Counted from the first letter of the stretch, positions 15,183 to 24,882 are shown. The stretch is 39,396 bases of DNA from Aeoliella straminimaris (GCF_024054565.1 NZ_JAMXLR010000082.1:1-39396), one strand, 5' to 3'. Numbers and translations are program-made. Notes: generated by a model not told the origin, from the sequence alone.

Positions 15183-18100
15183 ATGGGTCCCGCCGTGCGT
15201 CGATTGATAATTGCAGTTGCCTGCTGCGTGCTGATCGCCGAAGTTGCTCCGGCTGATGAGCATTCTTCTCTCGAGTTCTACGAAGCCAAGATACGTCCGA
15301 TACTCGTTAACCGTTGTTATGAGTGCCACGACGGCGAGAACGCCGAAGGCGCGGCGAACCTGCGGCTCGACTATCGTGGCGGATGGCAAACCGGTGGTGA
15401 TAGCGGACCTGCCATTGCAGCCGACAAACCGGAACAGAGTTTGCTGCTGCGGGCAATCTCCTATGACGATCCCGACTTGCAGATGCCCCCGCGAAGCAAG
15501 ATGCCGGATCGCGAGATCGAGTTGCTCCGACAGTGGATTGCCAGTGGTGCGATCGCACCAGACACCGAACCCTCCAAGGAAGGTGGCAGCCAAGCCATCG
15601 ACATCCAGGCCCGCCGCGACGCGCACTGGGCCTGGCAACCAGTCGCCCGCCCCGAGGTGCCCCCGGTTGCCGACGACCAGTGGCCCCAGGACGACATCGA
15701 CCGCTTCGTCCTGGCGAAGCTGGAAGCCGCCGGGCTGAAGCCGGCCGACGCCGCCCAGCGGAGCACCTGGTTGCGCCGCGTGACGTTCGACCTGACCGGC
15801 CTGCCGCCAACCGTGGAAGAAATCGAGCAGTTCCTGGCCGACGATGCGGACGACGCCTGCGAGCGGGTGGTCGATCGACTGTTGGCCAGCAAAGCCTTCG
15901 GCGAATGCTGGGCGCAGCACTGGCTCGACTTGATGCGTTACGCCGAGACCCGCGGCCACGAAGGCGATTACAACATTCCCCACGCCTGGCGCTATCGCGA
16001 CTACGCCATCCGCGCGTTCAACTCGAATGTGCCGTACAACCAGTTGGTTGTGGAACACATTGCCGGCGACCTGATGCCGGTGCCGCGGATCGATGCAGAA
16101 ACGCGTACCAACCAGTCGATCCAAGCCACCGCCTGGTGGCACCTGGGCGAGGCGACCCACGCGCCAGTTGATATTCGCGGCGAAGAGGCCGATCGCATCG
16201 ACAACCAGATCGACGTATTCGGCAAGGCGTTTCTCGGCATGACCGTGGCCTGCGCCCGGTGTCACGACCACAAGTTCGACGCCATCTCTTCCGACGACTA
16301 CTACGCGCTGTGCGGATTCATTCAAAGCAGCAGCTATCAATTGGCCAACGTGGCCGATCCCGAACTGCAGGCGCGACTGTACGACCAATTGGCCGAACTG
16401 AATCGCCGCGAAGCTCCCGCCCTGCTGACGGCCTACACGCAGCAAGCAAAATCCCGCCTCGACGGACTTGCCGCTGGGGTCGTTAAGCATCTGCTATCGG
16501 ACGAAGGCGCCGAAGAGCTGAGCAAAATGCTGGCCAACGCCGACCACCCGCTGCACCTGCTGGCCGTCGCTTTGCACGCCGAACAGCACGGGCACGATGT
16601 GGCGCAGGCCGTGCAACAGGCGTTGGATAAGGCGGCGGCGGAACTGAGCGCCGAAGCAACAGGCACATCGGTCATCGACTTCGCCACGACCGATGGTACC
16701 CTGCCCTACGCCGATTGGCGGACCAGCGGGGTCGGCTATGGCGAAGGCCCCGTCGACGCATTGGCGGTTCTCGCCACCGGCGATCGCGAGCGCCCACTGC
16801 GCGTCATCGAACGCCCTGTGGCGACGAACCTCGTGGCCAGCCCTCAACTGACGGGTCTGTATCGCACGCGGACCTTTGAAGTGACCGCTGGCCAGGTGTG
16901 GTATCGCTATCGCGGCAAGGCCAACGTGTTCCTGGCGGTCGATTCGCACCGCACAGTGCACGGCCCGCTGCATACTATTTGTCCGCAATCGCTCGACTCG
17001 GGCGGTGACTGGGCCTGGTACAGTCACTCCACCAGCGACTACCTGGGCCATCGCGTGCACGTCGACTTCGTGCCGACCGGCGGCTTCGAACTGGCCGAAG
17101 TGCGTCAAAGCGACACACAGCCCGGCGGAGCATTGCACGTGGCCATCGCCATGCGGGCGAGTGGCCGATTCGATCGCGACGGCGTCGCCTCCGCCACGGT
17201 GGCGGCCTTCGCCGCGGCGCTGGAGCGGGGCTCGGCGGGCGAGGCCACCCCGGAAGACGCGCAGTTGATCAATTGGCTCGTGGCCCACGACCACTGCCTG
17301 CCGCCGGCTTCGGGCGACGCAGCGGTTGCGTATCAGGCGGCGCTCGACAAATTCCAGCAGCAGCGCACCGAGCTCCAGCGGCAGATCCCCGCGCCGCAGT
17401 ACTCCCTGGCGCTGGTGGATGGCAGCAGCGAGAACGAATTCGTACATCTTCGCGGCAGCCACAAACGTCTGGCCGAAAGCCCCACGCCGCGGCGACTGCT
17501 CACCGCGCTGGGTGGCGAGTTCCCCATCGAGCATGGCAGCGGGCGACTCGAGCTGGCGCAGCGCATCGCCAGTGGCGACAATCCGCTGGTCGCGCGAACC
17601 TACGTCAATCGCATATGGGCTCACCTCATGGGGGGCGGCATTGTCAGCACCGTCGACAACCTGGGCGTCCTGGGCCAACCGCCCACGCATCCCGAGTTGC
17701 TCGACTACCTGGCCAGCGAGTTCGTCGACGGCGGCTGGAACACCAAAGCGCTGATCCGCCGGGTGGTGCTCTCCAGCACCTACCGCCAACAAAGCCAACC
17801 CTCGCCGGCGATACCCAGCGGAGAAATCGAACAGGCCGACCCCGCCAACCGACTGCTGCACGCCAGCCGGGTCCGCCGCATTCCGGCCGAGGCCATTCGC
17901 GACTCGCTGCTGGCCGTGTCGGGCGAGCTCGACCCCGGATCGTTCGGGCCAAGCGTGCAGGTGCACATCACCGACTTCATGCGTCACAACCGTAGCCCCA
18001 AGGGGAGCGGTCCCTTGGATGGCGAGTGCCGGCGAAGCATCTATGTCGAGGTGCGGCGTAACGCGTTCAATCACTTCCTCGAGGCGTTCGACAAACCGTT

Positions 18101-18413
18101 GCCGTTTACCGCGGTGGGGTATCGGCATGTGAGCAACTCGGCCGCACAGCCCTTAATGTTGCTTAACGATCCGTTGGTGCATCACCTGATGGACAAATGG
18201 TCGGAATCGTTGACAGCGCAGTTCGACGACGACTCCGCGGCCGCCCGTCACGCTTTCCTCACAGCCTACGCTCGCCCGCCGAGCGATTACGAACTCCAGC
18301 AGATCACCTCGTTCGTCGCCGCGCAGCAAGCAAAACAACTCCCTCGCGAAACGGCCTGGCGGGATGTTTGCCTGACCCTGGTGAACAGCAAAGAGTTTGT
18401 CTTTTTGAAATAG
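15183..18413 (+). CDS. planctomycete cytochrome: PSCyt1 + DUF1549 + DUF1553 protein
   Basis: The protein has 1076 residues with a signal peptide (about 1-24). A PSCyt1 haem domain has Cys45-x-x-Cys48-His49 (CYECHD) and the later MPPRSKMP ligand region. The DUF1549/PSCyt2 domain (about 168-385) has LRRVTFDLTGLPPT and WLDLMRYAET, and contains a second CxxCH at 357-361 (CARCHDHKFD). A variable central region of about 370 residues is followed by DUF1553/PSD1 (about 755-1060) with NPLVARTYVNRIWAHLMGGG and SSTYRQQS. The family is expanded in planctomycetes and thought to be periplasmic and redox-linked, often to polymer breakdown; the substrate is unknown. The DUF1501 gene follows after 55 bases in the usual pairing. 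Confidence 0.92.
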   Translation: MGPAVRRLIIAVACCVLIAEVAPADEHSSLEFYEAKIRPILVNRCYECHDGENAEGAANLRLDYRGGWQTGGDSGPAIAADKPEQSLLLRAISYDDPDLQMPPRSKMPDREIELLRQWIASGAIAPDTEPSKEGGSQAIDIQARRDAHWAWQPVARPEVPPVADDQWPQDDIDRFVLAKLEAAGLKPADAAQRSTWLRRVTFDLTGLPPTVEEIEQFLADDADDACERVVDRLLASKAFGECWAQHWLDLMRYAETRGHEGDYNIPHAWRYRDYAIRAFNSNVPYNQLVVEHIAGDLMPVPRIDAETRTNQSIQATAWWHLGEATHAPVDIRGEEADRIDNQIDVFGKAFLGMTVACARCHDHKFDAISSDDYYALCGFIQSSSYQLANVADPELQARLYDQLAELNRREAPALLTAYTQQAKSRLDGLAAGVVKHLLSDEGAEELSKMLANADHPLHLLAVALHAEQHGHDVAQAVQQALDKAAAELSAEATGTSVIDFATTDGTLPYADWRTSGVGYGEGPVDALAVLATGDRERPLRVIERPVATNLVASPQLTGLYRTRTFEVTAGQVWYRYRGKANVFLAVDSHRTVHGPLHTICPQSLDSGGDWAWYSHSTSDYLGHRVHVDFVPTGGFELAEVRQSDTQPGGALHVAIAMRASGRFDRDGVASATVAAFAAALERGSAGEATPEDAQLINWLVAHDHCLPPASGDAAVAYQAALDKFQQQRTELQRQIPAPQYSLALVDGSSENEFVHLRGSHKRLAESPTPRRLLTALGGEFPIEHGSGRLELAQRIASGDNPLVARTYVNRIWAHLMGGGIVSTVDNLGVLGQPPTHPELLDYLASEFVDGGWNTKALIRRVVLSSTYRQQSQPSPAIPSGEIEQADPANRLLHASRVRRIPAEAIRDSLLAVSGELDPGSFGPSVQVHITDFMRHNRSPKGSGPLDGECRRSIYVEVRRNAFNHFLEAFDKPLPFTAVGYRHVSNSAAQPLMLLNDPLVHHLMDKWSESLTAQFDDDSAAARHAFLTAYARPPSDYELQQITSFVAAQQAKQLPRETAWRDVCLTLVNSKEFVFLK

Positions 18414-18468
18414 AGAAAGCGGACGCGGCCAGTCGTCCGTCGTACGTCGTAAGCACGGAAACCTCGCT

Positions 18469-19866
18469 ATGCATTGCAATCACTTTGGCGCCGCCCCACT
18501 CTCCCGCCGCGAAATGCTGGCTCGTTGTGCCTGCGGTTTCGGCAGCGTGGCCCTGGCGGGACTGGCCGGCGCGGCGGCCCCTGCCCCGCCTGGTTATCGC
18601 GGCCGCGCGAAGAGTGTGATATTCCTGTACATGGATGGCGGCGTATCGCAGGTCGACAGCTTCGACTACAAGCCAACACTCAAACGCTTCGACGGCAAGC
18701 CATACGAACAGAAGATCGAGCCCACGCAGTTTGCCAACGTCGGCAACACCCTGGCTTCGCCCTGGAAGTTCGCCCAGCATGGCGAGTCGGGCCTGTGGGT
18801 CAGCGAGTTGTTTCCCCACATCGCCCAGCAGGCCGACAAGCTGTGTGTTGTGCGGAGCATGGTGAGCGATTTCTCCGAACACAACACGGCCAACTACTTC
18901 CTGCACACCGGCTTCGGTCAGGCCGGGCGGCCCAGCATGGGGGCGTGGCTCAGCTACGGGCTTGGCAGCGAGACGCAGGACCTGCCGACCTTCGTCGTGA
19001 TCAACGGTGGACTCGTCCCCAGTGGCGGGCCCGAGAACTTTGCCGCCGGGTTCCTGCCCGCGTTGCACCAGGCCACGATGTTCAAGCCGCAACAGTTGCC
19101 GGTCGCCAACCTGCAGTGCCCACCGGGCATGACCGACGAACGAAGTCGCGATATGCGACACCTGCTGACTTCGCTCGACGCGGGCGTGGCCGAGCAGTAC
19201 GCCCATAACGACGCCATCGAAAGCGCCATCGCCAACTACGAACTCGCCTATCGCATGCAACTAGCGGTGCCCGACGTCGCGGCGCTCGACGACGAACCGG
19301 AGTACATCCGCCAGTTATATGGACTCGACGCCGAGTTCGAAGGGACGCAGGTGTTCGGCCGCGAATGCTTGCTCGCCCGACGGATGGTCGAGCGGGGCGT
19401 GCGATTCATCGAACTGACGTGCCCCGGCCTGACCGGTAACGACCGCTGGGACGCGCATTCGAACCTGCGGAAGAATCACTCGCAGAACTCGCAATCGATC
19501 GATCAACCCATCGCCGCGCTGATCAAGGACCTCGACGCTCGCGGGCTGTTGGACGAAACACTCATCGTGTGGGCAGGCGAGTTCGGCCGCACACCGTTCG
19601 CGCAAGGCACCGACGGCCGCGATCACAATCCGTTTGGCTTCACCATCTTCATGGTTGGCGGCGGTGTCCGCGGTGGCATGGCGTACGGCCAGACCGACGA
19701 GTTCGGTTACCGTGTGGTCGAGAACAAGGTCACCATTCACGACTTGCACGCCACGATGCTGCATCTATTAGGCATCGACCACACCCAGCTTACCTATCGG
19801 TTCGGCGGACGCGATATGCGTTTGACCGACGTGCATGGCGAACTGGTTACCGACATCCTGGCGTAA
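18469..19866 (+). CDS. DUF1501 protein, Tat-exported, sulfatase-like fold
   Basis: The protein has 465 residues. A twin-arginine signal lies at residues 12-17 (SRREML) with a following hydrophobic stretch ending near GAAAPAP, so it is probably exported folded. DUF1501 hallmarks are SVIFLYMDGGVSQVDSFDYK near residue 50, WAGEFGRTP and GRDHNPFGF near 365-390, and HDLHATMLHLLGIDH near the end. This is the alkaline-phosphatase/sulfatase-like arrangement. The family sits beside DUF1549/DUF1553 cytochromes in planctomycetes and probably works with them in the periplasm. The substrate is unknown. No terminator is obvious after the stop. Confidence 0.92.
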   Translation: MHCNHFGAAPLSRREMLARCACGFGSVALAGLAGAAAPAPPGYRGRAKSVIFLYMDGGVSQVDSFDYKPTLKRFDGKPYEQKIEPTQFANVGNTLASPWKFAQHGESGLWVSELFPHIAQQADKLCVVRSMVSDFSEHNTANYFLHTGFGQAGRPSMGAWLSYGLGSETQDLPTFVVINGGLVPSGGPENFAAGFLPALHQATMFKPQQLPVANLQCPPGMTDERSRDMRHLLTSLDAGVAEQYAHNDAIESAIANYELAYRMQLAVPDVAALDDEPEYIRQLYGLDAEFEGTQVFGRECLLARRMVERGVRFIELTCPGLTGNDRWDAHSNLRKNHSQNSQSIDQPIAALIKDLDARGLLDETLIVWAGEFGRTPFAQGTDGRDHNPFGFTIFMVGGGVRGGMAYGQTDEFGYRVVENKVTIHDLHATMLHLLGIDHTQLTYRFGGRDMRLTDVHGELVTDILA

Positions 19867-20091
19867 GCAAACTGCTTGCAATGGACATCGATAGCAACAA
19901 TGGGCCGCTTCCCAATCCCTGTAACCAACAAAAACGCTAGCTTGCAGTGTTGTTCGTCGGTTATTTGCCAGGGGACCTGAGTCTTTGGTGCCTAGCTACA
20001 TGGGCCTTGGTCTATACAATGGACTCCGCACGGCTGCTGCATGGCCGCTGGATCGCAACAGCTACGCGGTTACCCTCAAAGGCAAGCTAGC

Positions 20092-21609
20092 ATGGACCCT
20101 TCGAACGACGCATTCGCATTACCCGCCCCTTCCTCGAACAGGCTTGATGCGCCGTGCCGGCGTGAGCCAATCATCATCCAAGGGGGAATGGGTGTCGCCG
20201 TTTCCGGTTGGGAGCTCGCAAGTGCTGTTGCCAAGGCTGGGCAACTGGGAGTGGTTTCGGGCACCGCGCTCGATACGGTGCTGGCACGGCGACTTCAGCT
20301 AGGCGATCCGGGCGGACACATGCGGCGCGCTCTCGACGCGTTTCCCTACCCGGCCATGGCCAGGCGAATTATCGACCGCTACTTTGTCGACGGCGGACTG
20401 CCCCCAGGCGCAACGCTTGCAGCCACCCGAAGCTTGTCGGTGAATCCTAGCCGCGAAGAGCTGGAGCTGGTCGTTGCGGCCAACTTCGTGGAGGTGTACC
20501 TGGCCCAAGAAAATCATGATGGGCTGGTCGGCATTAACTATCTGGAAAAGATCCAGACTCCTACCCTTCCCTCGCTGTTCGGCGCCATGTTGGCCGGCGT
20601 GGACTATGTACTGATGGGGGCGGGCATCCCGCGGCTGATTCCCGGCATTCTCGATCGATTGCAGGATGGCCTGGAGGTGGAGCTTCCGCTCAACATCATT
20701 GGCGCCACGGAAGACGATCCGTTTGTCATGCGTTTCAATCCCATGGAGCTCTGCGGCGGCGAGATCCCCTGGCTCAATCGCCCGAAGTTCCTGGCCATTG
20801 TCGCTTCGGCGCCACTGGCCACAATGCTCAAGCGCAAGTCCAACGGCCGCGTGGACGGGTTCGTCATCGAAGGTCCGTCTGCCGGCGGACACAATGCCCC
20901 GCCCCGCGGCAAGATGACGCTCGATGATCGCGGTGAACCGATTTACGGCCGCCGCGATGACGTCGACCTTGAAGCGATTGCCGCGTTGGGACTGCCCTTC
21001 TGGTTGGCCGGTTCCTACGGCTCGGCCGAAGGGGTCCGCCGCGCCATCGAAGCCGGCGCCACCGGCGTACAGGTGGGTACCGCGTTCGCTTTCTGTCGCG
21101 AGTCGGGTTTGCGTCCGGAGCTCCGCGATCACGTGCTCAGTGAGTGCCGCGAGGGTCGGCTCGAGGTGCGAACCGATCCGCTTGCATCGCCCACCGGGTT
21201 TCCGTTCAAGGTGCTGCAACTTGCCGGCACCATGTCCGACGATGCGGTCTGTGCGGAGCGGTGTCGGGTGTGCGACCTTGGCTACCTGCAGCAAGGTTAT
21301 CGCAAAGAGGATGGCACCATTGGTTGGCGGTGCCCTGGCGAACCCGTGAAGTCGTACGTCGCCAAGGGCGGCGACATCGAAGACACCGTGGGGCGAAAGT
21401 GCGTCTGCAACTGCCTGCTGGCGAATGTTGGGATGCAACAAACCAGACGCAACGGCTACGAAGAGAAAGAACTGCTAACCTGCGGCACCGATGTCGCCAC
21501 CCTGGGCCAATTTCTCCGCAGTCCGGAACAAACCAGCTACTCGGCGGTCGACGTGATCGACCATCTGCTGACGGGCATCTCGGCCCATTGCCCCACGCCG
21601 GCTGGGTAG
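20092..21609 (+). CDS. nitronate monooxygenase-like (NPD family) FMN enzyme with Cys-rich tail
   Basis: The protein has 505 residues. The N-terminal TIM-barrel part has the NPD/2-nitropropane dioxygenase signature: IIQGGMGVAVSGWELASAVA near residue 30, then GQLGVVSGTALD, and the FMN-binding GPSAGGHNAPPRG near residue 265. LAGSYGSAEGVRRAIEAGAT and GVQVGTAFAF complete the barrel. Residues about 380-460 add nine cysteines (CAERCRVC, WRCPGE, RKCVCNC), more than classical nitronate monooxygenases have and perhaps a metal site. Known members oxidise nitronates; related proteins include PfaD-like enoyl reductases, so the substrate is open. I chose the ATG at 20092 because a -10-like TATACAAT lies at 20013-20020; the ATG at 20041 would leave almost no leader. 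Confidence 0.8.
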   Translation: MDPSNDAFALPAPSSNRLDAPCRREPIIIQGGMGVAVSGWELASAVAKAGQLGVVSGTALDTVLARRLQLGDPGGHMRRALDAFPYPAMARRIIDRYFVDGGLPPGATLAATRSLSVNPSREELELVVAANFVEVYLAQENHDGLVGINYLEKIQTPTLPSLFGAMLAGVDYVLMGAGIPRLIPGILDRLQDGLEVELPLNIIGATEDDPFVMRFNPMELCGGEIPWLNRPKFLAIVASAPLATMLKRKSNGRVDGFVIEGPSAGGHNAPPRGKMTLDDRGEPIYGRRDDVDLEAIAALGLPFWLAGSYGSAEGVRRAIEAGATGVQVGTAFAFCRESGLRPELRDHVLSECREGRLEVRTDPLASPTGFPFKVLQLAGTMSDDAVCAERCRVCDLGYLQQGYRKEDGTIGWRCPGEPVKSYVAKGGDIEDTVGRKCVCNCLLANVGMQQTRRNGYEEKELLTCGTDVATLGQFLRSPEQTSYSAVDVIDHLLTGISAHCPTPAG

Positions 21610-21932
21610 AAATCGTGCTGGCGATAGGGCCGCGGCACCAAAATTCGTTGCGGATGATGCTCTTACTCGAGATGCGCCCCGTTGGTTCAGTTTTACTCCC
21701 AATTGCGGTTTCCGGCGTCGGCACAGACTTTGCCGGCTGGGCAAACCTGTCGGCCTGTGTGGTGTTTAATCTGGCCGCTTGTCAAGTTCGCGCGAAGATG
21801 AGCGTTTTAACTTTCCGCAGGCCGTGTGAAACTACGATAGACTTCCAACGAGTATGAGAGTCTGCGACACGCATGTGTTGGGTGCAAATGGCAGGCTCGC
21901 TCTTTCACGCAACATGGATAGGGAAGTCCGGC

Positions 21933-23276
21933 ATGTCACGCACGATCTGCGTCTCCGTCGCCGTTGTAATGCTGGCGGCAGTAAGTCAAGTCAACGCTCA
22001 GGGGACTTACCCCCAAGCGGCTAGTGGAGCTTACAACCCGGCTCCCAATAACGTCGACTGGCAAAGCTACGTCGCACCGCGAGCCACGCCTTATCAGGGT
22101 GGCTACCGCGTCGCCTCCGGCACCCCCACGCCGGTCCCGCAAGGCTATACCCCGGCCGCCAATCCCAACACGGCAAGCTATCTGCAGGCTCCGGCCGGCT
22201 ACCACGGCGGTGTTCCATCGTCGGGTGGCTGCGAGTCGTACAGCTCGTACGAACCTTGCTGTCCCGCACCGAGTTGCGATCCCTGCCCGACTCCCTGCAC
22301 CCGTTGCTGGTACGCTTCGCTGGGCGCCCTGTTCCTCACCCGCGAACCGCAAGACAACTACACGTTCTCTTACGACAGCGCGAACGAAGACGACCAGTAC
22401 GTGGATGCCGCCAACGCCGACATGGACTTTGCCCCTGGCGTTGAAGCCACGGTTGGCTGGTACGACTGTTGCACGAACGTTGGTTTCGAGCTGACCTACT
22501 GGCAGTTGTTCCCCGGTGATGAATCGACCCAAATGCTGGGCGCCGATCTGGCCCCCGGCTTCCTGGATGGTATCCGCAACTACGACCAGCTCGACTACAA
22601 CGGCGGCACGGCCGACGCCAACGTGAATGCCGCTCAGATTCACCGTCTGACCCGCGGCTGGGAAGTCTACAACGTGGAAGCCAACCGCGTGATCGTGTTC
22701 CGTCAGAACGGCTGTGCCAGCCCCTGGCAGTTCCAGAGCCTCGCCGGCTTCCGCTACTTCAAGTTTAAGGAAACGCTCGGCTTCGTGTCCGATCCCACCG
22801 AGACGATTATCGATGGCGACCTGGACGAGTACCGCATCAATATCGACACCGACAATCAACTGTTCGGTTTCCAGCTGGGCGGTATATCCGAACGTGCTAT
22901 CGGTCAGCGGTGGACCATTCGCTTGATCGGTAAGGCGGGTCTGTACAACAACCACATTACCATGAACTATTTCGAAGGTGGTGCGGCCGGTGCGGCCGTG
23001 ATCAACAACGGACCCAACGCCGGACAAGCAATGATCGTGAACGCCAGCACCAATGACCTGGCGTTCCTCGGCGAATTCGGCGCTGGTGTGACCTGCCGCG
23101 TCGGTAACTGCTGGCGACTGGGAGCCGATTACCGCATGATCGGCGTGACAGGCATTGCCCTGCCAACCGACCAGATTTACTTCGACACCCGCGGCATCAA
23201 CGATGTCCGCATCATCGACAACGACGCCAGCCTGCTGTTGCACGGTGCCTTCGTGCGAGTGGAACGCAGCTTTTAA
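21933..23276 (+). CDS. BBP7-like outer-membrane beta-barrel protein, paralog 2
   Basis: The protein has 447 residues. A signal peptide (MSRTICVSVAVVMLAAVSQV, cleavage near NAQG) is followed by a Pro/Ala/Tyr-rich linker and a Cys-rich segment (CCPAPSCDPCPTPCTRC) just before the first predicted strand (WYASLGALFLTRE). The remainder alternates in a barrel-like way and ends VRVERSF with a terminal Phe. Organisation, the A-LF-TR strand after the Cys cluster and the final VTGIALPTDQI block match the gene at 718-2562. Start 21933 is chosen for its signal peptide and the GGGAAG about 7 bases upstream. It is outer membrane; specificity is unknown. Confidence 0.82.
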   Translation: MSRTICVSVAVVMLAAVSQVNAQGTYPQAASGAYNPAPNNVDWQSYVAPRATPYQGGYRVASGTPTPVPQGYTPAANPNTASYLQAPAGYHGGVPSSGGCESYSSYEPCCPAPSCDPCPTPCTRCWYASLGALFLTREPQDNYTFSYDSANEDDQYVDAANADMDFAPGVEATVGWYDCCTNVGFELTYWQLFPGDESTQMLGADLAPGFLDGIRNYDQLDYNGGTADANVNAAQIHRLTRGWEVYNVEANRVIVFRQNGCASPWQFQSLAGFRYFKFKETLGFVSDPTETIIDGDLDEYRINIDTDNQLFGFQLGGISERAIGQRWTIRLIGKAGLYNNHITMNYFEGGAAGAAVINNGPNAGQAMIVNASTNDLAFLGEFGAGVTCRVGNCWRLGADYRMIGVTGIALPTDQIYFDTRGINDVRIIDNDASLLLHGAFVRVERSF

Positions 23277-23314
23277 TCGCCCGGCCAAGCGCCGCATGGC
23301 GAAGGCAGACCACC

Positions 23315-23369
23315 AAGGGCAAGCCAGTAGAAAGGTCGCGAACCGACCGACTATTGGCTTGCCCTTTTT
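23315..23369 (+). terminator. intrinsic terminator after BBP7-like paralog 2
   Basis: AAGGGCAAGCCA (23315-23326) pairs perfectly with TGGCTTGCCCTT (23355-23366), followed by a five-T run (23365-23369). A smaller GGTCG/CGACC stem can form inside the loop. Confidence 0.88.
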
Positions 23370-23562
23370 CATGCCCTCTACAGCGGTTGCCATTTCGCAA
23401 CATGTTGACGCTTCGCCACAGGCGGCCACCTCTGGTGTGGTGCCTGGGAGACGGCATAGGGGCTGATAACCGGCACCGGCCCTCCCACCCTACCAATTCG
23501 GCCCCTCCGGCACGCGGCGTGCAATACAACTGGCTCTCCAGAAATCTCCGCGCGAGAGCCCG

Positions 23563-24675
23563 ATGGCCGAAGTTACCGAGATCAACCACCCGAGCGACCT
23601 GGCCGCGTACCGCGCCACCTGGAATGCGCTGCTGGCACGGACCGCGAATGCGACGTTCTTTCAGACCCTCGATTGGCTGGAGATCTTCTGGCAGCACTTT
23701 GGCGACGACCAGCGACTGCGAGTGCTGGTGGTCGAGGAACACGGCCAGGCGATCGGCATCGTGCCGCTGTGCGTCCGCACCCAGCAGCATCGCCTGGGCC
23801 CACTGCGTACGCTGACCTATCCACTGGATGGATGGGACAACTTCTACGCACCCCTGGGCGACCGACCGATGGCTACCCTGACGGCGGCCATTGCTTATCT
23901 GGGCAAAGCACCGCGCGATTGGGATCGGGTGCAGCTTGTCGGTGCGATCGGCGACATGGGCGACGGCCAGCCAACTCGCCAAAGCATGACACTCGGAGGC
24001 ATGCGGCCCACCGTCACAGCCATGGGCGTTGCGTCGCTGGTCGACCTGGCGGGCGACTGGGAATCCTACCTCGCGAGTCGCAGCGCGAAGACCCGTCACA
24101 TGTTGCGGCGGCACCTCCGTGAGGTACAGCAATCGAGTGGCGTCGAGTACCTCCGCCACCGTCCACAGTCGCGGCAACAGGGCGATGGCCAACCGCGATG
24201 GGACCTGTTCGACCAATGCCAACAAGTGGCCGAGCAAAGCTGGCAATCGCACTCGGTGGGGGGCAACACGCTGTGCCACCCGCGGTACCGGGACTTCTAT
24301 CGCGATGCCCATGCCGCGGCCGCCCGGCTCGGCATGCTCGACCTCAACCTGCTCTTGCTTGATGGACAAGCCGTGGCGTTCAACTACAACTACCTCCACC
24401 GTGGTAGGCTCACCGGACTGCGGATGGGCTTCGCCCCCCAGGCATCGCAGTTCAGTGCGGGCATGTTGCTGATGGCCGCGATGCTTCGCGACAGTTGCGA
24501 ACGAGGCGACGCACTCGTTGATTTGGGCGCCGGCAATCAGCCGTTTAAGTGCCGGCTGCGAACCGACGAGCAGATGAGCCACCAGCTAACCTACACTCCC
24601 CTGTCCGCGGTGCGATGCCAGGCGTTGAGGCTCGCCCGCTGGGTCCGCGGCGAGACCTCTGTAGCGAGCAAATGA
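23563..24675 (+). CDS. GNAT-type acyltransferase of the CelD/BioF2-like family
   Basis: The protein has 370 residues. The N-terminus (FFQTLDWLEIFWQHFGDDQR, then LRVLVVEEHGQAIGIVPLCV) and the C-terminal half (AARLGMLDLNLLLLDGQAVA, FNYNYLHRGRLTGLRMGF, and ALVDLGAGNQPFKCRL) match the double-GNAT proteins annotated as CelD or GNAT family (PF13480). Members occur in exopolysaccharide and surface-polymer gene sets and are presumed to acylate sugars or amino acids. No neighbouring polysaccharide genes are visible here. There is no signal peptide, so it is cytoplasmic. The gene stands alone between a terminator and a degenerate spacer. Confidence 0.78.
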   Translation: MAEVTEINHPSDLAAYRATWNALLARTANATFFQTLDWLEIFWQHFGDDQRLRVLVVEEHGQAIGIVPLCVRTQQHRLGPLRTLTYPLDGWDNFYAPLGDRPMATLTAAIAYLGKAPRDWDRVQLVGAIGDMGDGQPTRQSMTLGGMRPTVTAMGVASLVDLAGDWESYLASRSAKTRHMLRRHLREVQQSSGVEYLRHRPQSRQQGDGQPRWDLFDQCQQVAEQSWQSHSVGGNTLCHPRYRDFYRDAHAAAARLGMLDLNLLLLDGQAVAFNYNYLHRGRLTGLRMGFAPQASQFSAGMLLMAAMLRDSCERGDALVDLGAGNQPFKCRLRTDEQMSHQLTYTPLSAVRCQALRLARWVRGETSVASK

Positions 24676-24772
24676 GCCGCACCGTGGCGCCCGGGGGGGC
24701 TCTGCCGCTGGTTCGCCGCCCGTGATACGTCTGGTGCACCCAACCGCGAAGCCGATTTGGTCCCCCGAGCTT

Positions 24773-24882
24773 GACCCGACGACTACGACGTCGAGATCAT
24801 CGGCACCCGTGTGCCCGAACCCAGCACCTTGGTGCTGGCCGGCCTGCTGGTGGTGGGGTACGCCGCCCGCCGGCGGTGTTGA
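24773..24882 (+). pseudogene. orphan PEP-CTERM sorting-signal fragment
   Basis: After an in-frame TGA at about 24771 the frame reads DDYDVEIIGTR, then VPEPSTLVLAGLLVVGYAAR and RRC to the stop at 24880-24882. That is a perfect PEP-CTERM tail (VPEP, hydrophobic helix, Arg cluster) with nothing of the protein it belonged to beyond about a dozen residues. The codon pattern is intact within the fragment. It looks like the last exon-like scrap of a deleted surface-protein gene. Confidence 0.6.

Noticed and set aside
15111..16490. Minus-strand open frame of about 459 codons opposite the cytochrome gene
   Set aside because: It is antisense to a gene with two CxxCH motifs and DUF1549. High GC leaves few stops on the other strand.
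16494..18128. Minus-strand open frame of about 544 codons opposite DUF1553
   Set aside because: Same reason: no motif and no ribosome site, opposite a well-supported gene.
21936..23429. Minus-strand open frame of about 497 codons opposite the second BBP7-like gene
   Set aside because: It is antisense to a protein with a signal peptide, Cys cluster and barrel end, and it crosses that gene's terminator.
23212..24582. Minus-strand open frame of about 456 codons opposite the GNAT gene
   Set aside because: It spans a terminator and the opposite strand of a recognisable CelD-like protein.
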